A stretch of DNA of 46,326 nucleotides, taken from the NCBI GenBank assembly GCA_015295835.1, contig DVEG01000022.1:1-46326 (forward strand), in the 5' to 3' direction. The DNA is from Oscillatoriaceae cyanobacterium M7585_C2015_266. Its GTDB lineage: Bacteria > Cyanobacteriota > Cyanobacteriia > Cyanobacteriales > Oscillatoriaceae. Made by a program: the position numbers and the translations under genes. The notes below the pieces were generated by a model, which saw only the letters and a program-made list of their open reading frames with translations, had not been told where the DNA came from and did not search any database. Shown here one piece after another: positions 19,288 through 28,257 of this stretch. The first letter of the stretch is position 1. Every line of letters starts with the position of its first letter.

Positions 19288-20952
19288 TCATTCTCTTAAT
19301 TCAAGAATCGATTGCACTACTTCTTGTATAGTTTTGCGCCTTTCAGCAATAAACCCGTCGATATTATTTTCTTTTAAAGCCAAATAAGCATCCATTGAAA
19401 TAAAATGACTTTTTAACGTTTCCAGCAATTTAAGCTCATCGCCCCCATGTTCATCTAAACACTCCTGTAAAAACTCTGATGGCGTTTTAGCTGCTGCTTT
19501 AATTTTATTTGTTTGTTTTGAAATCAACGTCCGACATAATATAGTCCTTCCATAATCCTCACCTGATTTTTTAACAAACGATTTTGGAAACAGAGATTCG
19601 TCTTCAAGTTCGCTTGGATCAACACGTTGCCCACTCAACAAATCTTTAGCACCTCCTTTACACACGATCAAATTCATTATCCCCCGGTATGAAGCCGACT
19701 GCTGAGTTTCATCGAAATCGAAATTCAAGTCTTGGATAGATAACTGTTGCAGCCATTGAGGTTCAAAACCTCCTGCCAACCAAGCTCCAACCTCGCGCAC
19801 GTCTTGGTGAGTTTTGGTATCCACTGCATTATCATAACGGCTACTAAAAACACATGCCCAATACCAGCGATCCAATTTTTGATAATTTTCAGCATAAGCT
19901 GAATTAGCTTTCAGCTTATGCAAGAAAATGGCGAGCGGAATCACCAAAGTCGTGTAGGGAATCCATTTAGGAGAGAATGCACCGTATTTTTGAGTCATTT
20001 GCTGAGTCGCCTCGACTATTGACTCAACTGCCTGATTCCAGAGTTTATTAAAAACATTGGGTTCTAAGTCAATCGCATCAAGTAAGGAACTCTTGCGAAT
20101 TTCCTTCCCTTGCAAAAGAGCAACCACGCGCAGCAAGAATTCAGGCTTGACTTCCGAGCCTATACCATTATCCAGGCTAACTTCTCTCCATAATTCGCGC
20201 AATTTTATATTTTTGCGGTATAATTGTGCTACTGCTAAATCAAAAATAGAAAGATTAACTCCAGTTCTATTTATACGCTCAAAAATATTAACAATATCAC
20301 CTTTACTTGTTTGCGGCGACAGCGATACCACCGGTACCATAAATCTGTCTATATTTTCATATATCTCTCGAATTTTATTGCGTTTTTGTTCCAGCCATTC
20401 TGATCTATTTGAATACAGCCATTCATGAAACTTATTAGAATCGTGCAATAGGGAAAAGCGTACAGCTTTACCTTCTTTACAAAGTTTTTTGTATTCTTGT
20501 GAACGCTTACCATCTTTGCCGGATATACCTACAACTGCTTCATCAATGTTGCCTTTCAAAGCTTCCTCGAAATTTAAATAAAATCGATAAGGTTTCTTAC
20601 CTTTACTTAAAGTGATATCTGGTTCGTACAAAGCATAAAATAGTGAAGTGATTCTCTGCTGCCCGTCTAAAACTAGTTGTACTGTTCCGTGATCTTTCCA
20701 GTTTACTTGGGGATTGACTCTTTCTACACCCTCAACGCTCCGAAAAGGAAACATTGGCTCGGTAGCAGACGTTTCCAACATCAGAAATGTCCCCGTGAAA
20801 TATCCATATAGGAGGGAGGTTAAGAAATCTTCAATATCTTGTCTTGTCCATACAAATGAGCGCTGAAATTCTGGAACAACTACCTTAGCGTTATAAACGT
20901 CGCGGATTAGCGCCATGAGGTTGACTGGATTAGCTTTGGGTGCTTCTGGCAC
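19288..20952 (-). CDS. DUF262 protein (GmrS/ParB-like nuclease-fold)
   Basis: A 554-aa protein beginning at a GTG, with an N-terminal DUF262 domain (about residues 1-260). It shows the segment VPEFQRSFVWTRQDIEDFL and the motif DGQQR (residues 96-100), the conserved active-site-type signature of this ParB/Srx-like fold. The NIFERINRTGVNLS segment (about residue 225) is also typical. The middle and C-terminal parts (about 270-554) are helical and carry no HNH motif that I can see, so this is a DUF262-only architecture rather than a fused GmrSD. In GmrSD and related defence proteins the DUF262 domain hydrolyses NTP and is coupled to DNA cleavage; whether this one defends against phage is an inference. 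A methylase remnant lies directly upstream on the same strand. Confidence 0.75.
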   Translation of the reverse strand: MPEAPKANPVNLMALIRDVYNAKVVVPEFQRSFVWTRQDIEDFLTSLLYGYFTGTFLMLETSATEPMFPFRSVEGVERVNPQVNWKDHGTVQLVLDGQQRITSLFYALYEPDITLSKGKKPYRFYLNFEEALKGNIDEAVVGISGKDGKRSQEYKKLCKEGKAVRFSLLHDSNKFHEWLYSNRSEWLEQKRNKIREIYENIDRFMVPVVSLSPQTSKGDIVNIFERINRTGVNLSIFDLAVAQLYRKNIKLRELWREVSLDNGIGSEVKPEFLLRVVALLQGKEIRKSSLLDAIDLEPNVFNKLWNQAVESIVEATQQMTQKYGAFSPKWIPYTTLVIPLAIFLHKLKANSAYAENYQKLDRWYWACVFSSRYDNAVDTKTHQDVREVGAWLAGGFEPQWLQQLSIQDLNFDFDETQQSASYRGIMNLIVCKGGAKDLLSGQRVDPSELEDESLFPKSFVKKSGEDYGRTILCRTLISKQTNKIKAAAKTPSEFLQECLDEHGGDELKLLETLKSHFISMDAYLALKENNIDGFIAERRKTIQEVVQSILELRE

Positions 20953-21241
20953 GAGTAATTCCCCTATTTTGTCTAAATTTTGAACTTGGTATAATTATAC
21001 TATATCTACAGGATACGTTACAGTCAAACTCTGGCAGGCGAGAACAGCTCTCGGCTTTTCCAGTGGTGAATCTGGCGTATCTAAGTAGAATAGTCAGGCA
21101 AATAGGCGGTTTTGAGCCTGCTCAAAAGTTAAAAATTGTAACAATTCGACAAATAATACGAAGCTGGGAAAGAGAGCGCTGTTTCTTGATTAAAGTATTC
21201 TTATGGGCGGCTTTCGCAGGCAGATTAATGTTTCGTAATAA

Positions 21242-21480
21242 TCATCGAGCGATCGCGGGCGAGCATTCCTTAAATTTAAGGTTAGAAAACTGATAAAAAG
21301 GACTATTTTTGCCAATTACTACTATTGCTATTCCTCCTGCTTTTAAGACGCGATCCAGTTGCGCATGGCACGCATGTCTAGAAAATATCGTGTCGTTGGT
21401 TTGGCTTTAACCGCAATTTATCTTTCTGTAACCACTTGACTGAATGCCTATTTGAATAAGGTTGATTTCTTGGCTTAATT
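21242..21480 (-). pseudogene. Frameshifted DNA-methylase C-terminal remnant
   Basis: On the minus strand two frames join to give a class I methyltransferase tail: TTRYFLDMR in one frame, then after a shift HAQLDRVLKAGGIAIVVIGK and NSPFYQFSNLKFKE, ending at TGA (21242-21244). R-Y-x-D-M-R followed by L-x-R-V-L-K-x-G-G and V-I-G-K/N is how many N6/N4 DNA methylases end. An upstream in-frame stop and the frameshift show it is dead. Most of 20953-21892 holds nothing else convincing. Confidence 0.4.
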
Positions 21481-21892
21481 CAGATTTTCATCAGACGGCT
21501 TCTAGTTTAGCAGTTGCGATCGCCACTGATAAGGTATTATTTAAGAGAGAAAGAGCTAAACGGGAAAAACTTAGTATAATAGTGTATGTCCTGGTATAAG
21601 TGAGAGCCAATTTCAGCGCCGCAGCCGCTATTTAAAAACAAAAATTGCTGGTTGAAGGTTCATAAAGTTTTATTGATGCGGGCTGACAGTTTCGAGGGCT
21701 ACTTTTTCTTTCCTTTTCTCTCTATAATAGCAAATATAAAATTTTAATATAATTTTAACATTTTTTAAACATGATTAGCTGGAGAATGGTTATAATTTGG
21801 TTGGATTTATCGTATTTCAGCGCTAGCAAGAAAACTTTTTTAGAGATATAAAATACAAGCCATATAGTTTTGGTGCTTTCGGGAGCTGTTCG

Positions 21893-22717
21893 ATGAAAAA
21901 AATCAGTACTGGGAAACTATCTATAGCGTTTGTAGCCTCGCTAATGTTTGGGGTTACGAATTTGACAGCAGCTTCTTATATAGCCAGGGCAAACACATCC
22001 TCGAATCAGGATGACAATCAAAAGGTAGTTACCCAGGCTTGCCGTCGGGTGAAGACGAGTGGCAACCCTCTGAATGTGCGATCAAGTCCTAATGGTACAA
22101 TTATAGGCACCTTAGCGAATGGAACGATTGTCACTATAGAAGGAAATGCTAGCAATGGCTGGGTGATGATTTCATCTCCCCAAAAAGGGATGGTGTTTGA
22201 ACAGTATCTTACCTCTTGTGACGCAAATACTACTACGACTACGACTCAGACAACTGCGACTCAGACAAAGCCTGAGACTACAGCCCAAGGCATGTGTCGC
22301 CGAGTGAAGACTGCAGGTGCTCCTCTTAATGTGCGCTCGAGCCCGAATGGTGCGATTATTGGCACTGTTGCTAATGGAACCGAGGTGACAGTGGAAAAAA
22401 ATGTTAATAATGCCTGGGTGATGATTTCATCGCCTCAGAAAGGGATGGTATTTACAGCTTATCTTGTACCGTGTTCAGAAAAGACTGCTACGGGCACGAC
22501 TGCGACTGCGACTTCTACTGAAAATTGTCGCCGTATTTTATCTTCGGAGGCGGTTAGTGTTAAGAAAGAACCTTCTGCCACCAGTGAGTCTGTAGGAACT
22601 CTTGTCAATCAGCAGCGGGTAACGATTGTTAATCGCGGTGCGAATGGCTGGGTGCCGATTTCAGAGCCGGTGAATGGTTATATTCCTGCTAATAAGCTGA
22701 TTCTCTGTCCGCGATAA
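21893..22717 (+). CDS. Exported protein with three SH3 domains
   Basis: A 274-aa protein with a signal peptide (residues 1-33, LSIAFVASLMFGVTNLTAAS) and three SH3b domains at about 48-108, 132-193 and 211-273. Domains 1 and 2 are nearly identical: both have CRRVKT, PLNVRSSPNG, and WVMISSPQKGMVF. Domain 3 is diverged (CRRILSSEAVSVKKEPSATS). Threonine-rich linkers separate them. Each domain begins and ends with a Cys, so intradomain disulfides in the periplasm are likely. GGGAG lies just before the ATG. Role probably at the cell wall; no catalytic domain. Confidence 0.8.
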   Translation: MKKISTGKLSIAFVASLMFGVTNLTAASYIARANTSSNQDDNQKVVTQACRRVKTSGNPLNVRSSPNGTIIGTLANGTIVTIEGNASNGWVMISSPQKGMVFEQYLTSCDANTTTTTTQTTATQTKPETTAQGMCRRVKTAGAPLNVRSSPNGAIIGTVANGTEVTVEKNVNNAWVMISSPQKGMVFTAYLVPCSEKTATGTTATATSTENCRRILSSEAVSVKKEPSATSESVGTLVNQQRVTIVNRGANGWVPISEPVNGYIPANKLILCPR

Positions 22718-22846
22718 TAGGGTTTTGCGGTTTTTTTGAGGTTGAGGGTTGTCGGTGGAAGTGGGCGGGTTCGCGCTCGCCCCTTGTTTATTTCGGTTAA
22801 AACCTGCAATTACCCTAGTTGCGTAGTAGTATTTTTGGTTTTTTCC

Positions 22847-23629
22847 ATGCAATCGAAAACACCTACAATTTTAGCGCTTGACTTTGATGGCGTCATCTGC
22901 GACGGATTGTTAGAATATTTCCAAACAGCATGGCGCACCTATTGTCAAATCTGGCAGCCGAGTCAGCAGACGCCGCCACCTGGTTTAGAAGAGATTTTTT
23001 ACCGCTTGCGCCCTGTTATTGAAACTGGCTGGGAAATGCCGGTGCTAATACGTGCGCTACTGCTGGGTATTTCCGAAGAAAAAATTTTGCAAAGCTGGGT
23101 GAGTATTGCGTCGCAGCTATTAGTTGAAGAAAATTTGCAAGCAAAAGATATAGGAGAGAAACTGGATAGTTTGCGGGATGAGTGGATTGCCAGGGAGCTG
23201 ACTGACTGGCTGAGTTATCATCGCTTTTATCCAGGTGTAATAGAGCGATTGCAGCAAGCGATCGCACTAGCAGTGAAAATAGTGATCATTACCACTAAAG
23301 AAGGGCGCTTCGTTTGTCAGTTATTGCAGCAGGCGGGAATCGAGCTGCCGCCTGGGTATATTTTTGGTAAAGAATTGCAGCGTACCAAGCATTATATTTT
23401 ACGGGAATTGTTGGAGAAAAATACTGAAACGCAAACAATATGGTTTGTAGAAGATCGCCTGAAAACCTTGCAAGTAATAAAACAGCAACCGGAACTGAAA
23501 AATGTTAGACTTTTTCTGGCAGACTGGGGATACAATACCCTAGTAGAGCGGGAATCAGTTAAACAAGATCCGCGCATTAAGCTGTTATCGCTTTCCCAAT
23601 TTACCGGGGATTTTTCAACATGGCCATAA
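22847..23629 (+). CDS. HAD-superfamily hydrolase
   Basis: A 260-aa phosphatase-type protein. I start it at ATG 22847, as the frame upstream (from 22736) encodes an unconserved basic stretch. HAD motif I is ALDFDGVICDG (nucleophile Asp12, acid Asp14). Motif II is IVIITTKEG, motif III a Lys in IFGKELQRTKH, and motif IV WFVEDRLKTL. A helical cap domain lies between motifs I and II (about residues 20-130). The substrate is unknown. The NurA gene follows on the same strand by 24 bases, suggesting cotranscription. Confidence 0.8.
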   Translation: MQSKTPTILALDFDGVICDGLLEYFQTAWRTYCQIWQPSQQTPPPGLEEIFYRLRPVIETGWEMPVLIRALLLGISEEKILQSWVSIASQLLVEENLQAKDIGEKLDSLRDEWIARELTDWLSYHRFYPGVIERLQQAIALAVKIVIITTKEGRFVCQLLQQAGIELPPGYIFGKELQRTKHYILRELLEKNTETQTIWFVEDRLKTLQVIKQQPELKNVRLFLADWGYNTLVERESVKQDPRIKLLSLSQFTGDFSTWP

Positions 23630-23653
23630 AGCAATTTCAAGTTTAAAAATCCA

Positions 23654-24868
23654 ATGCTCGATCTAACTAAACTCGCTGCCAAAATCCCAGGCATCAGTAA
23701 GCACTTGACGCAGGAAGCGGAAGCGTCTAGAAAGCGCTTGCAAGTAGCGTTGAAACTGATGCAGGAGATTTCGGCACGCTCTCAAGATTTGGTGACGCTA
23801 CAGCAAACTTGGCAGCATCGCTTGACGTTTACGGCAGCTGAACCGGTAGAAGGATTGAGCGATCGCATATATATTTCCCCACCGCAGAGCCAGCACACCG
23901 TCATAGCCACAGATGGATCTCAAATAGCCCCCAACCAGCACGAAATTGCCTACTGCTATCTGATAAATATCGGGCGAGTGGTGCTGCACTACAATCAGAG
24001 CCGCCATCCTTTTTTAGATAGTCTGCCAGAAGTTTTCTATCGCCCGGAAGAACTATATGAATCGCTGCAGTGGGGGATTCGTACAGAAGAGTGGATGGGA
24101 TATATGCGCACTGTCTTGGAAGCCACAGTGCTAGCAGAGCTGGCATGTGGAGTGTGGGCTTCTGAGAGTGAGCCACCTGTGCCGACAATTGCCTTGGTGG
24201 ATGGATCACTGATTTACTGGTTTCTAGAACCACTACCAGAAGAAGCGCGCGCTCGCATTCTCTGCCCAATTCTTACAGCCTGGGATAAACTCGAAAACGC
24301 CGGTATTCCGATTGTCGGCTATGTCAGTGCCTCCCGTAGCAGTGAATCAACTAACTTCCTGCGTCTAGCCGCCTGCCCCTACGAAACCCCTGACTGCATC
24401 GCCCATTGTTCCCCAACAATGCAACCGGATGTTAATGGCAAACCAAAGAAAGCACCCTGTCAGGTTTTTGAACCCCTGCGAGATGTTACTTTCTGGAGTT
24501 GTCTGTTGCAACCGGGAGAGCGCAGCCCCCTGTGGCGAAGTTCGGCTTCGATTTTAGAACTCTATGCTCACCACATTATTTATTTTTGTTATGTTAACGT
24601 CGGCAGGGAAATAGCTCGCATTGAGGTGCCGGAATGGGTGGTTAAAGATAAAGCCCTGCTAGAAAATGTTCTCAGCATAACCGTGGCTCAAGTACAGAAG
24701 GGTTACGGGTATCCTATAGCCCTAGCTGAGGCGCACAATCAGGCAGTGGTGAAAGCAAGCGATCGCGCCCGCTTTTTCTCTATGTTGGAACGCGAGATGA
24801 TCAAAGCAGGGCTGCAAAACGTCGGCACCTCCAATAAAGAAGCCCGCAAACGCGGTAGCATTGCATGA
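23654..24868 (+). CDS. NurA-domain nuclease
   Basis: A 404-aa protein. NurA is a 5'-3' exonuclease involved in DNA end resection, usually with HerA. The catalytic-site segment ATDGSQIAPNQHE (about residues 85-97) is the conserved N-terminal NurA motif, with the second acidic motif ALVDGSLIYWFL at about 180. The C-terminal GYPIALAEAHNQAVV (about 350) is another typical segment. No HerA helicase is encoded nearby in this window. It follows a HAD gene by 24 bases and precedes a 137-aa hypothetical by 22 bases, with recA further down, so a DNA-repair context is plausible. Assigned by motif only. Confidence 0.7.
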   Translation: MLDLTKLAAKIPGISKHLTQEAEASRKRLQVALKLMQEISARSQDLVTLQQTWQHRLTFTAAEPVEGLSDRIYISPPQSQHTVIATDGSQIAPNQHEIAYCYLINIGRVVLHYNQSRHPFLDSLPEVFYRPEELYESLQWGIRTEEWMGYMRTVLEATVLAELACGVWASESEPPVPTIALVDGSLIYWFLEPLPEEARARILCPILTAWDKLENAGIPIVGYVSASRSSESTNFLRLAACPYETPDCIAHCSPTMQPDVNGKPKKAPCQVFEPLRDVTFWSCLLQPGERSPLWRSSASILELYAHHIIYFCYVNVGREIARIEVPEWVVKDKALLENVLSITVAQVQKGYGYPIALAEAHNQAVVKASDRARFFSMLEREMIKAGLQNVGTSNKEARKRGSIA

Positions 24869-24890
24869 AGGAAGGCATGGGAGCGAACTT

Positions 24891-25304
24891 ATGAGCCAAG
24901 AAAATCTCGATCAGCCTCATCCTTTCAGTGACGAGGACCGTGAGCTAGCAAGAGAAATTCAAGAAGGGCGAGAACTTCGTAAACGTTTTTATGAACAACT
25001 TAATGGTTCTCTAAAAGCTCTTTTCAGCCATTGTGAGTGGCGCATCACCCGCCATGAAAACGCTATGACGGAACTGTTTGTTCGCTGCCCTACGATGGTG
25101 ATTTACAAGCGGCTTTATGAAAAGGTAATTACTATCCAAAGCCGCCTGGAAAAAACAGTGATCGTCAAGCACACGAAGTTTATTCTCTACTGCCCTCAAG
25201 ATCCTGATGCGTGGTATGAAAATGAAATTACTTGCAGCGATTGGATTCGCACGAATAACTATAGGACTATTTGGGATCTAGACTATCCAGAGGATTATTT
25301 CTAG
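24891..25304 (+). CDS. Conserved-looking hypothetical protein
   Basis: A 137-aa protein starting at ATG 24891, chosen because GGGAG lies about 10 bases upstream; a TTG at 24861 would overlap the NurA stop. It is predominantly helical at the N-terminus (ELAREIQEGRELRKRFYEQL) with mixed strands later (KTVIVKHTKFILYCPQD) and an acidic end. It has no motif that I recognise. It lies between NurA and recA on the same strand. Confidence 0.7.
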   Translation: MSQENLDQPHPFSDEDRELAREIQEGRELRKRFYEQLNGSLKALFSHCEWRITRHENAMTELFVRCPTMVIYKRLYEKVITIQSRLEKTVIVKHTKFILYCPQDPDAWYENEITCSDWIRTNNYRTIWDLDYPEDYF

Positions 25305-25330
25305 TACTATAGTGAAAGATGTACTATAGT
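25304..25330 (+). promoter_or_regulatory. Direct repeat in the recA upstream region
   Basis: GTACTATAGT occurs at 25304-25313 and again at 25321-25330, 17 bases apart, about 200 bases before recA. GTAC cores are part of cyanobacterial LexA boxes (consensus RGTACNNNDGTWCB), and the second copy runs into GTTAC, a near but imperfect match. Between here and recA lies an additional inverted repeat, TGACA/TGTCA (around 25358-25374). Confidence 0.35.
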
Positions 25331-25532
25331 TACTCACATAAAAATTTATAAAAAAGTGACATTGATTTTGTCATACAAAAATTAACAAAAATTATCAATT
25401 GCCGTACAGGAAAAACGGCGAAAAGACTTGCAGGCAGAATGAAGTCAACTGCAGATCCGATAGCGTAAACGCTACAATAAAATCTCTCCCCCCAACTCCT
25501 AACGATCCAAATTTCTCACCCCGAGGCGAGGC

Positions 25533-26606
25533 ATGGCTATAGTTACAGAAAAAGATGCAAAGCAAGAAGCCCTAAAACGCGTATTAGATCAAATCGAGCG
25601 CAATTTTGGCAAAGGGGCAATCATGCGGCTCGGTGATGCCGCCCGCATGAAGGTAGAAACGATATCCAGCGGAGCACTGACATTAGATTTAGCCTTGGGC
25701 GGCGGGTTGCCCAAAGGAAGAGTGATAGAAATATATGGTCCGGAAAGTTCCGGTAAAACAACTTTAGCACTGCACGCGATCGCTGAAGTGCAAAAAGCTG
25801 GTGGAGTCGCCGCCTTCGTCGATGCCGAACATGCCCTCGATCCCACCTATGCCGCCATACTAGGAGTCGATATCGAAAACCTATTCATTTCCCAGCCCGA
25901 CACTGGAGAGATGGCATTGGAAATTGTCGATCAGCTTGTTCGCTCCGTCGCCGTCGATATTGTCGTCATTGACTCAGTAGCCGCTCTAGTGCCTCGCGCT
26001 GAAATCGAAGGCGATATGGGCGATCCTCACGTCGGCTTGCAAGCTCGCTTGATGAGCCAAGCCCTGCGGAAAATTACCGGCAATATCGGTAAATCCAGCT
26101 GTACTGTCATCTTCCTCAACCAGTTGCGGCAAAAAATCGGCGCCAGCTACAACAACAACGAAATCACCACCGGCGGTAATGCCCTCAAATTCTACGCCTC
26201 CGTGCGCTTAGATATTCGCCGCAAAGAAATCATAAAGAAAGGAAACGAGGAGGTTGGCATCCGCGCCAGAGTTAAAGTCGCTAAGAATAAAGTCGCCCCT
26301 CCCCTCCGAGTTGCCGAATTTGACATCTTGTTTGGCAAAGGCATCTCCCGCCTTGGATGTCTTATAGATATCGCCCTAGAAACTGACGTAATCGGGCGCA
26401 AGGGAACTTGGTTTAACTATAAAGGCGACAATATAGGTCAGGGGCGAGACAACGCCATCCGCTATCTGGAAGAAAACCCCAAGTTAGCCGAGGAAATAGA
26501 AAAGTTAGTTTATCAAAAACTGGATGGAGGAGCCGTTGTTTCCGCTACCTCAGTGACACATGTGGATTCTGAAGGGGAAGGAGAAATTATAGAAGATGTC
26601 GAGTAA
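25533..26606 (+). CDS. recA: Recombinase RecA
   Basis: A 357-aa DNA strand-exchange ATPase. Walker A is GPESSGKT (about residues 69-76), and Walker B is [12 protein letters not shown]. The L1 and L2 loops are present, including [23 protein letters not shown], with its parts read separately. The C-terminal end is acidic ([13 protein letters not shown]). The length is normal. A strong terminator follows at 26639. The upstream region carries a doubled GTACTATAGT element. Confidence 0.97.
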   Translation: MAIVTEKDAKQEALKRVLDQIERNFGKGAIMRLGDAARMKVETISSGALTLDLALGGGLPKGRVIEIYGPESSGKTTLALHAIAEVQKAGGVAAFVDAEHALDPTYAAILGVDIENLFISQPDTGEMALEIVDQLVRSVAVDIVVIDSVAALVPRAEIEGDMGDPHVGLQARLMSQALRKITGNIGKSSCTVIFLNQLRQKIGASYNNNEITTGGNALKFYASVRLDIRRKEIIKKGNEEVGIRARVKVAKNKVAPPLRVAEFDILFGKGISRLGCLIDIALETDVIGRKGTWFNYKGDNIGQGRDNAIRYLEENPKLAEEIEKLVYQKLDGGAVVSATSVTHVDSEGEGEIIEDVE

Positions 26607-26638
26607 ATAAAAATCTGCGGCACAATATTTTAAACTAC

Positions 26639-26672
26639 AAGGGAGATGGCATTGCTTTCTCCCTTTTTTTTC
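26639..26672 (+). terminator. Rho-independent terminator of recA
   Basis: AAGGGAGA (26639-26646) pairs with TCTCCCTT (26658-26665) and is followed by a run of T bases, 33 bases after the recA stop. Confidence 0.85.
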
Positions 26673-27042
26673 GCTTAGTGACTCACGCGCAATTATCTGA
26701 AAATTCGATTGTCAAACCTACACATTAAAAAGCTTTACCCTTTGAATATAATCAGTGTGACATTTTAAAAACAGTCTACTTTCAAAGTGCGCTCGCCTTT
26801 CCACGTGCTAATGGCGATGAAATACTTTATCAGAGAGTAATTCGATATATCGATAATTCGCAATAACTAGAGCTAAATCTGGGAATTTTAGTCAAAATGG
26901 GAACTTAAACAAGTGAATCTAAGTCATTATAGCGCTTTCAAACAGCATTTTTCTAAAATTTTTCGGAACTTTCTGAATTTAATAAACGACTCTGTAAGTA
27001 ACAGATAGGAACTAAATTTAAAGAGAATTCAAGGAGAAAAAT

Positions 27043-27573
27043 ATGAGAGCTAATTTGAAATTAGCTGTTACTATTTATGCTTTATCTGCACTAGCGATCG
27101 CACCTATTTTCATGCCAAAATCTGCCGCCGCTGTTGCCCCAACCGGCATGACTGGACACTATATAGGAGCTGGCATTTCCGCAGGCGTTACCAATGGTGG
27201 ACAAGACGGAGATGCTGCTACTTTAGGGGGAAATATACAAGGTCGTTATCAAATTTCTAATGCACCAATTTCTCTGCGAGGTGCCGTACTTTTCAGCGAC
27301 GAAACAAGCGCGATTATGCCGATGATTTCTTATGACTTGCCAATAAATAATAATTCCAACCTCTACTTAGGTACGGGCTATTCTTTCGTAGAAAGCGACG
27401 GCAAGCCAACTCCCCTCGGCAATAAAGATGCCGTTGTATTAACCGCTGGCATAGAAACAAACCTCACCAAAAAGATAGTATTCTACACCGATGCCAAACT
27501 AGGGATTAATGCTTACCAAGACAGCCCCGCTTCAGCTCTTAGCTTCCAGATGGGAGCTGGCTATCGCTTCTAA
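27043..27573 (+). CDS. Outer-membrane beta-barrel-like protein
   Basis: A 176-aa exported protein with a signal peptide (residues 1-30, ending PKSAAAVA). The mature part consists of alternating strands and turns with aromatic end residues: GHYIGAGISAGVT, NIQGRYQIS, ISLRGAVLF, LYLGTGYSFVE, VVLTAGIETNL and a final FQMGAGYRF. The C-terminal Phe after an alternating strand is typical of an outer-membrane barrel sorted by BamA. It is preceded by AAGGAG. The upstream stretch 26673-27042 holds no gene. A hairpin terminator follows. The substrate or ligand is unknown. Confidence 0.75.
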   Translation: MRANLKLAVTIYALSALAIAPIFMPKSAAAVAPTGMTGHYIGAGISAGVTNGGQDGDAATLGGNIQGRYQISNAPISLRGAVLFSDETSAIMPMISYDLPINNNSNLYLGTGYSFVESDGKPTPLGNKDAVVLTAGIETNLTKKIVFYTDAKLGINAYQDSPASALSFQMGAGYRF

Positions 27574-27642
27574 ACTCCCAGTCAGTAATATTTAACTAAT
27601 GCTCTGAGAAAACCGCTCTGCTAGAGCACTTCAGTTGCCAGG

Positions 27643-27676
27643 AACCCGTTTTCTATAATAAGAAAGCGGGTTTTTC
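27643..27676 (+). terminator. Terminator after the barrel protein
   Basis: AACCCGTTTTCT (27643-27654) and AGAAAGCGGGTT (27661-27672) form a 12-bp stem with one G-U pair and a 6-base loop, followed by a T-run. Confidence 0.85.
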
Positions 27677-27834
27677 TGCTTTTGTTGAAGCTAAATAGTA
27701 TTTAATCTTCACTCTGGAATAGGCTTTCGGCACAGCTAATCTTTTCTTCTCTTCCCCCTCTTTGCTTCCCCTATTTGCAGAATTGGCAGTAATACAGTGA
27801 AATTTTTTTGTAAGGGGTGGACATGGCTCTAGTA

Positions 27835-27850
27835 TCTACTGTACAGTAGA
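27835..27850. promoter_or_regulatory. Perfect 16-bp palindrome upstream of sulfite reductase
   Basis: TCTACTGTACAGTAGA reads identically on both strands. It lies 408 bases before the sulfite reductase ATG. Its half, GTACAGTAG, recurs at 28244-28252, just before that ATG. This symmetry suits a homodimeric regulator. Which one is unknown. Confidence 0.5.
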
Positions 27851-28041
27851 GATTACCAATCTCACTTGCAACAGCAGCGAGGTATAACCAATCTCAACCT
27901 TACCCAGCTATCTTTAAATTTAATTAAATTTTACGAATTATTAAGAATAAGATAGTAAGCACTAACATTCAGGTAGGGTTGAGGGATTGACATCAAATCA
28001 GATTGGCCGAAAAAATTCTGTATTGGGGACAAGGCCATGAT

Positions 28042-28203
28042 AAGATGGAAAGATAGAACTTAATTTCGACTGGATTGCCGGGAATAAGACGCCCGCTGAA
28101 TGGGGAGAAATGCTTGAAATCACCTCCTCCCTGGTTGAATCGGTTGCGGGCGGGAAGTACTCTTGGCAAGAGCAGCCTTTTCCCAGGCAGCCTTCCGCCC
28201 AAT
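28042..28203 (+). other. Structured leader or short protein-like frame before sulfite reductase
   Basis: CGCCCGC (28090-28096) can pair with GCGGGCG (28146-28152), enclosing GGGAG/CTCCC (28103-28107, 28127-28131). The right arm can instead pair as GGGCGGGAAG (28148-28157) with CTTCCGCCC (28192-28200), so two structures are mutually exclusive. The same bases also form an open frame of about 53 codons (28042-28203) with protein-like content (DWIAGNKTPAEWGEMLEI) but no start codon. Neither reading is proven. Confidence 0.3.
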
Positions 28204-28257
28204 AAAAAGCCGTCGAGTTTAACCGGGCAATTTTTTTGAATTCGTACAGTAGTAAAA

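Noticed and set aside
20940-21293. 117-codon plus-strand frame before the SH3 gene
   Set aside because: Random-looking composition; it overlaps the DUF262 start and the methylase remnant read on the opposite strand.
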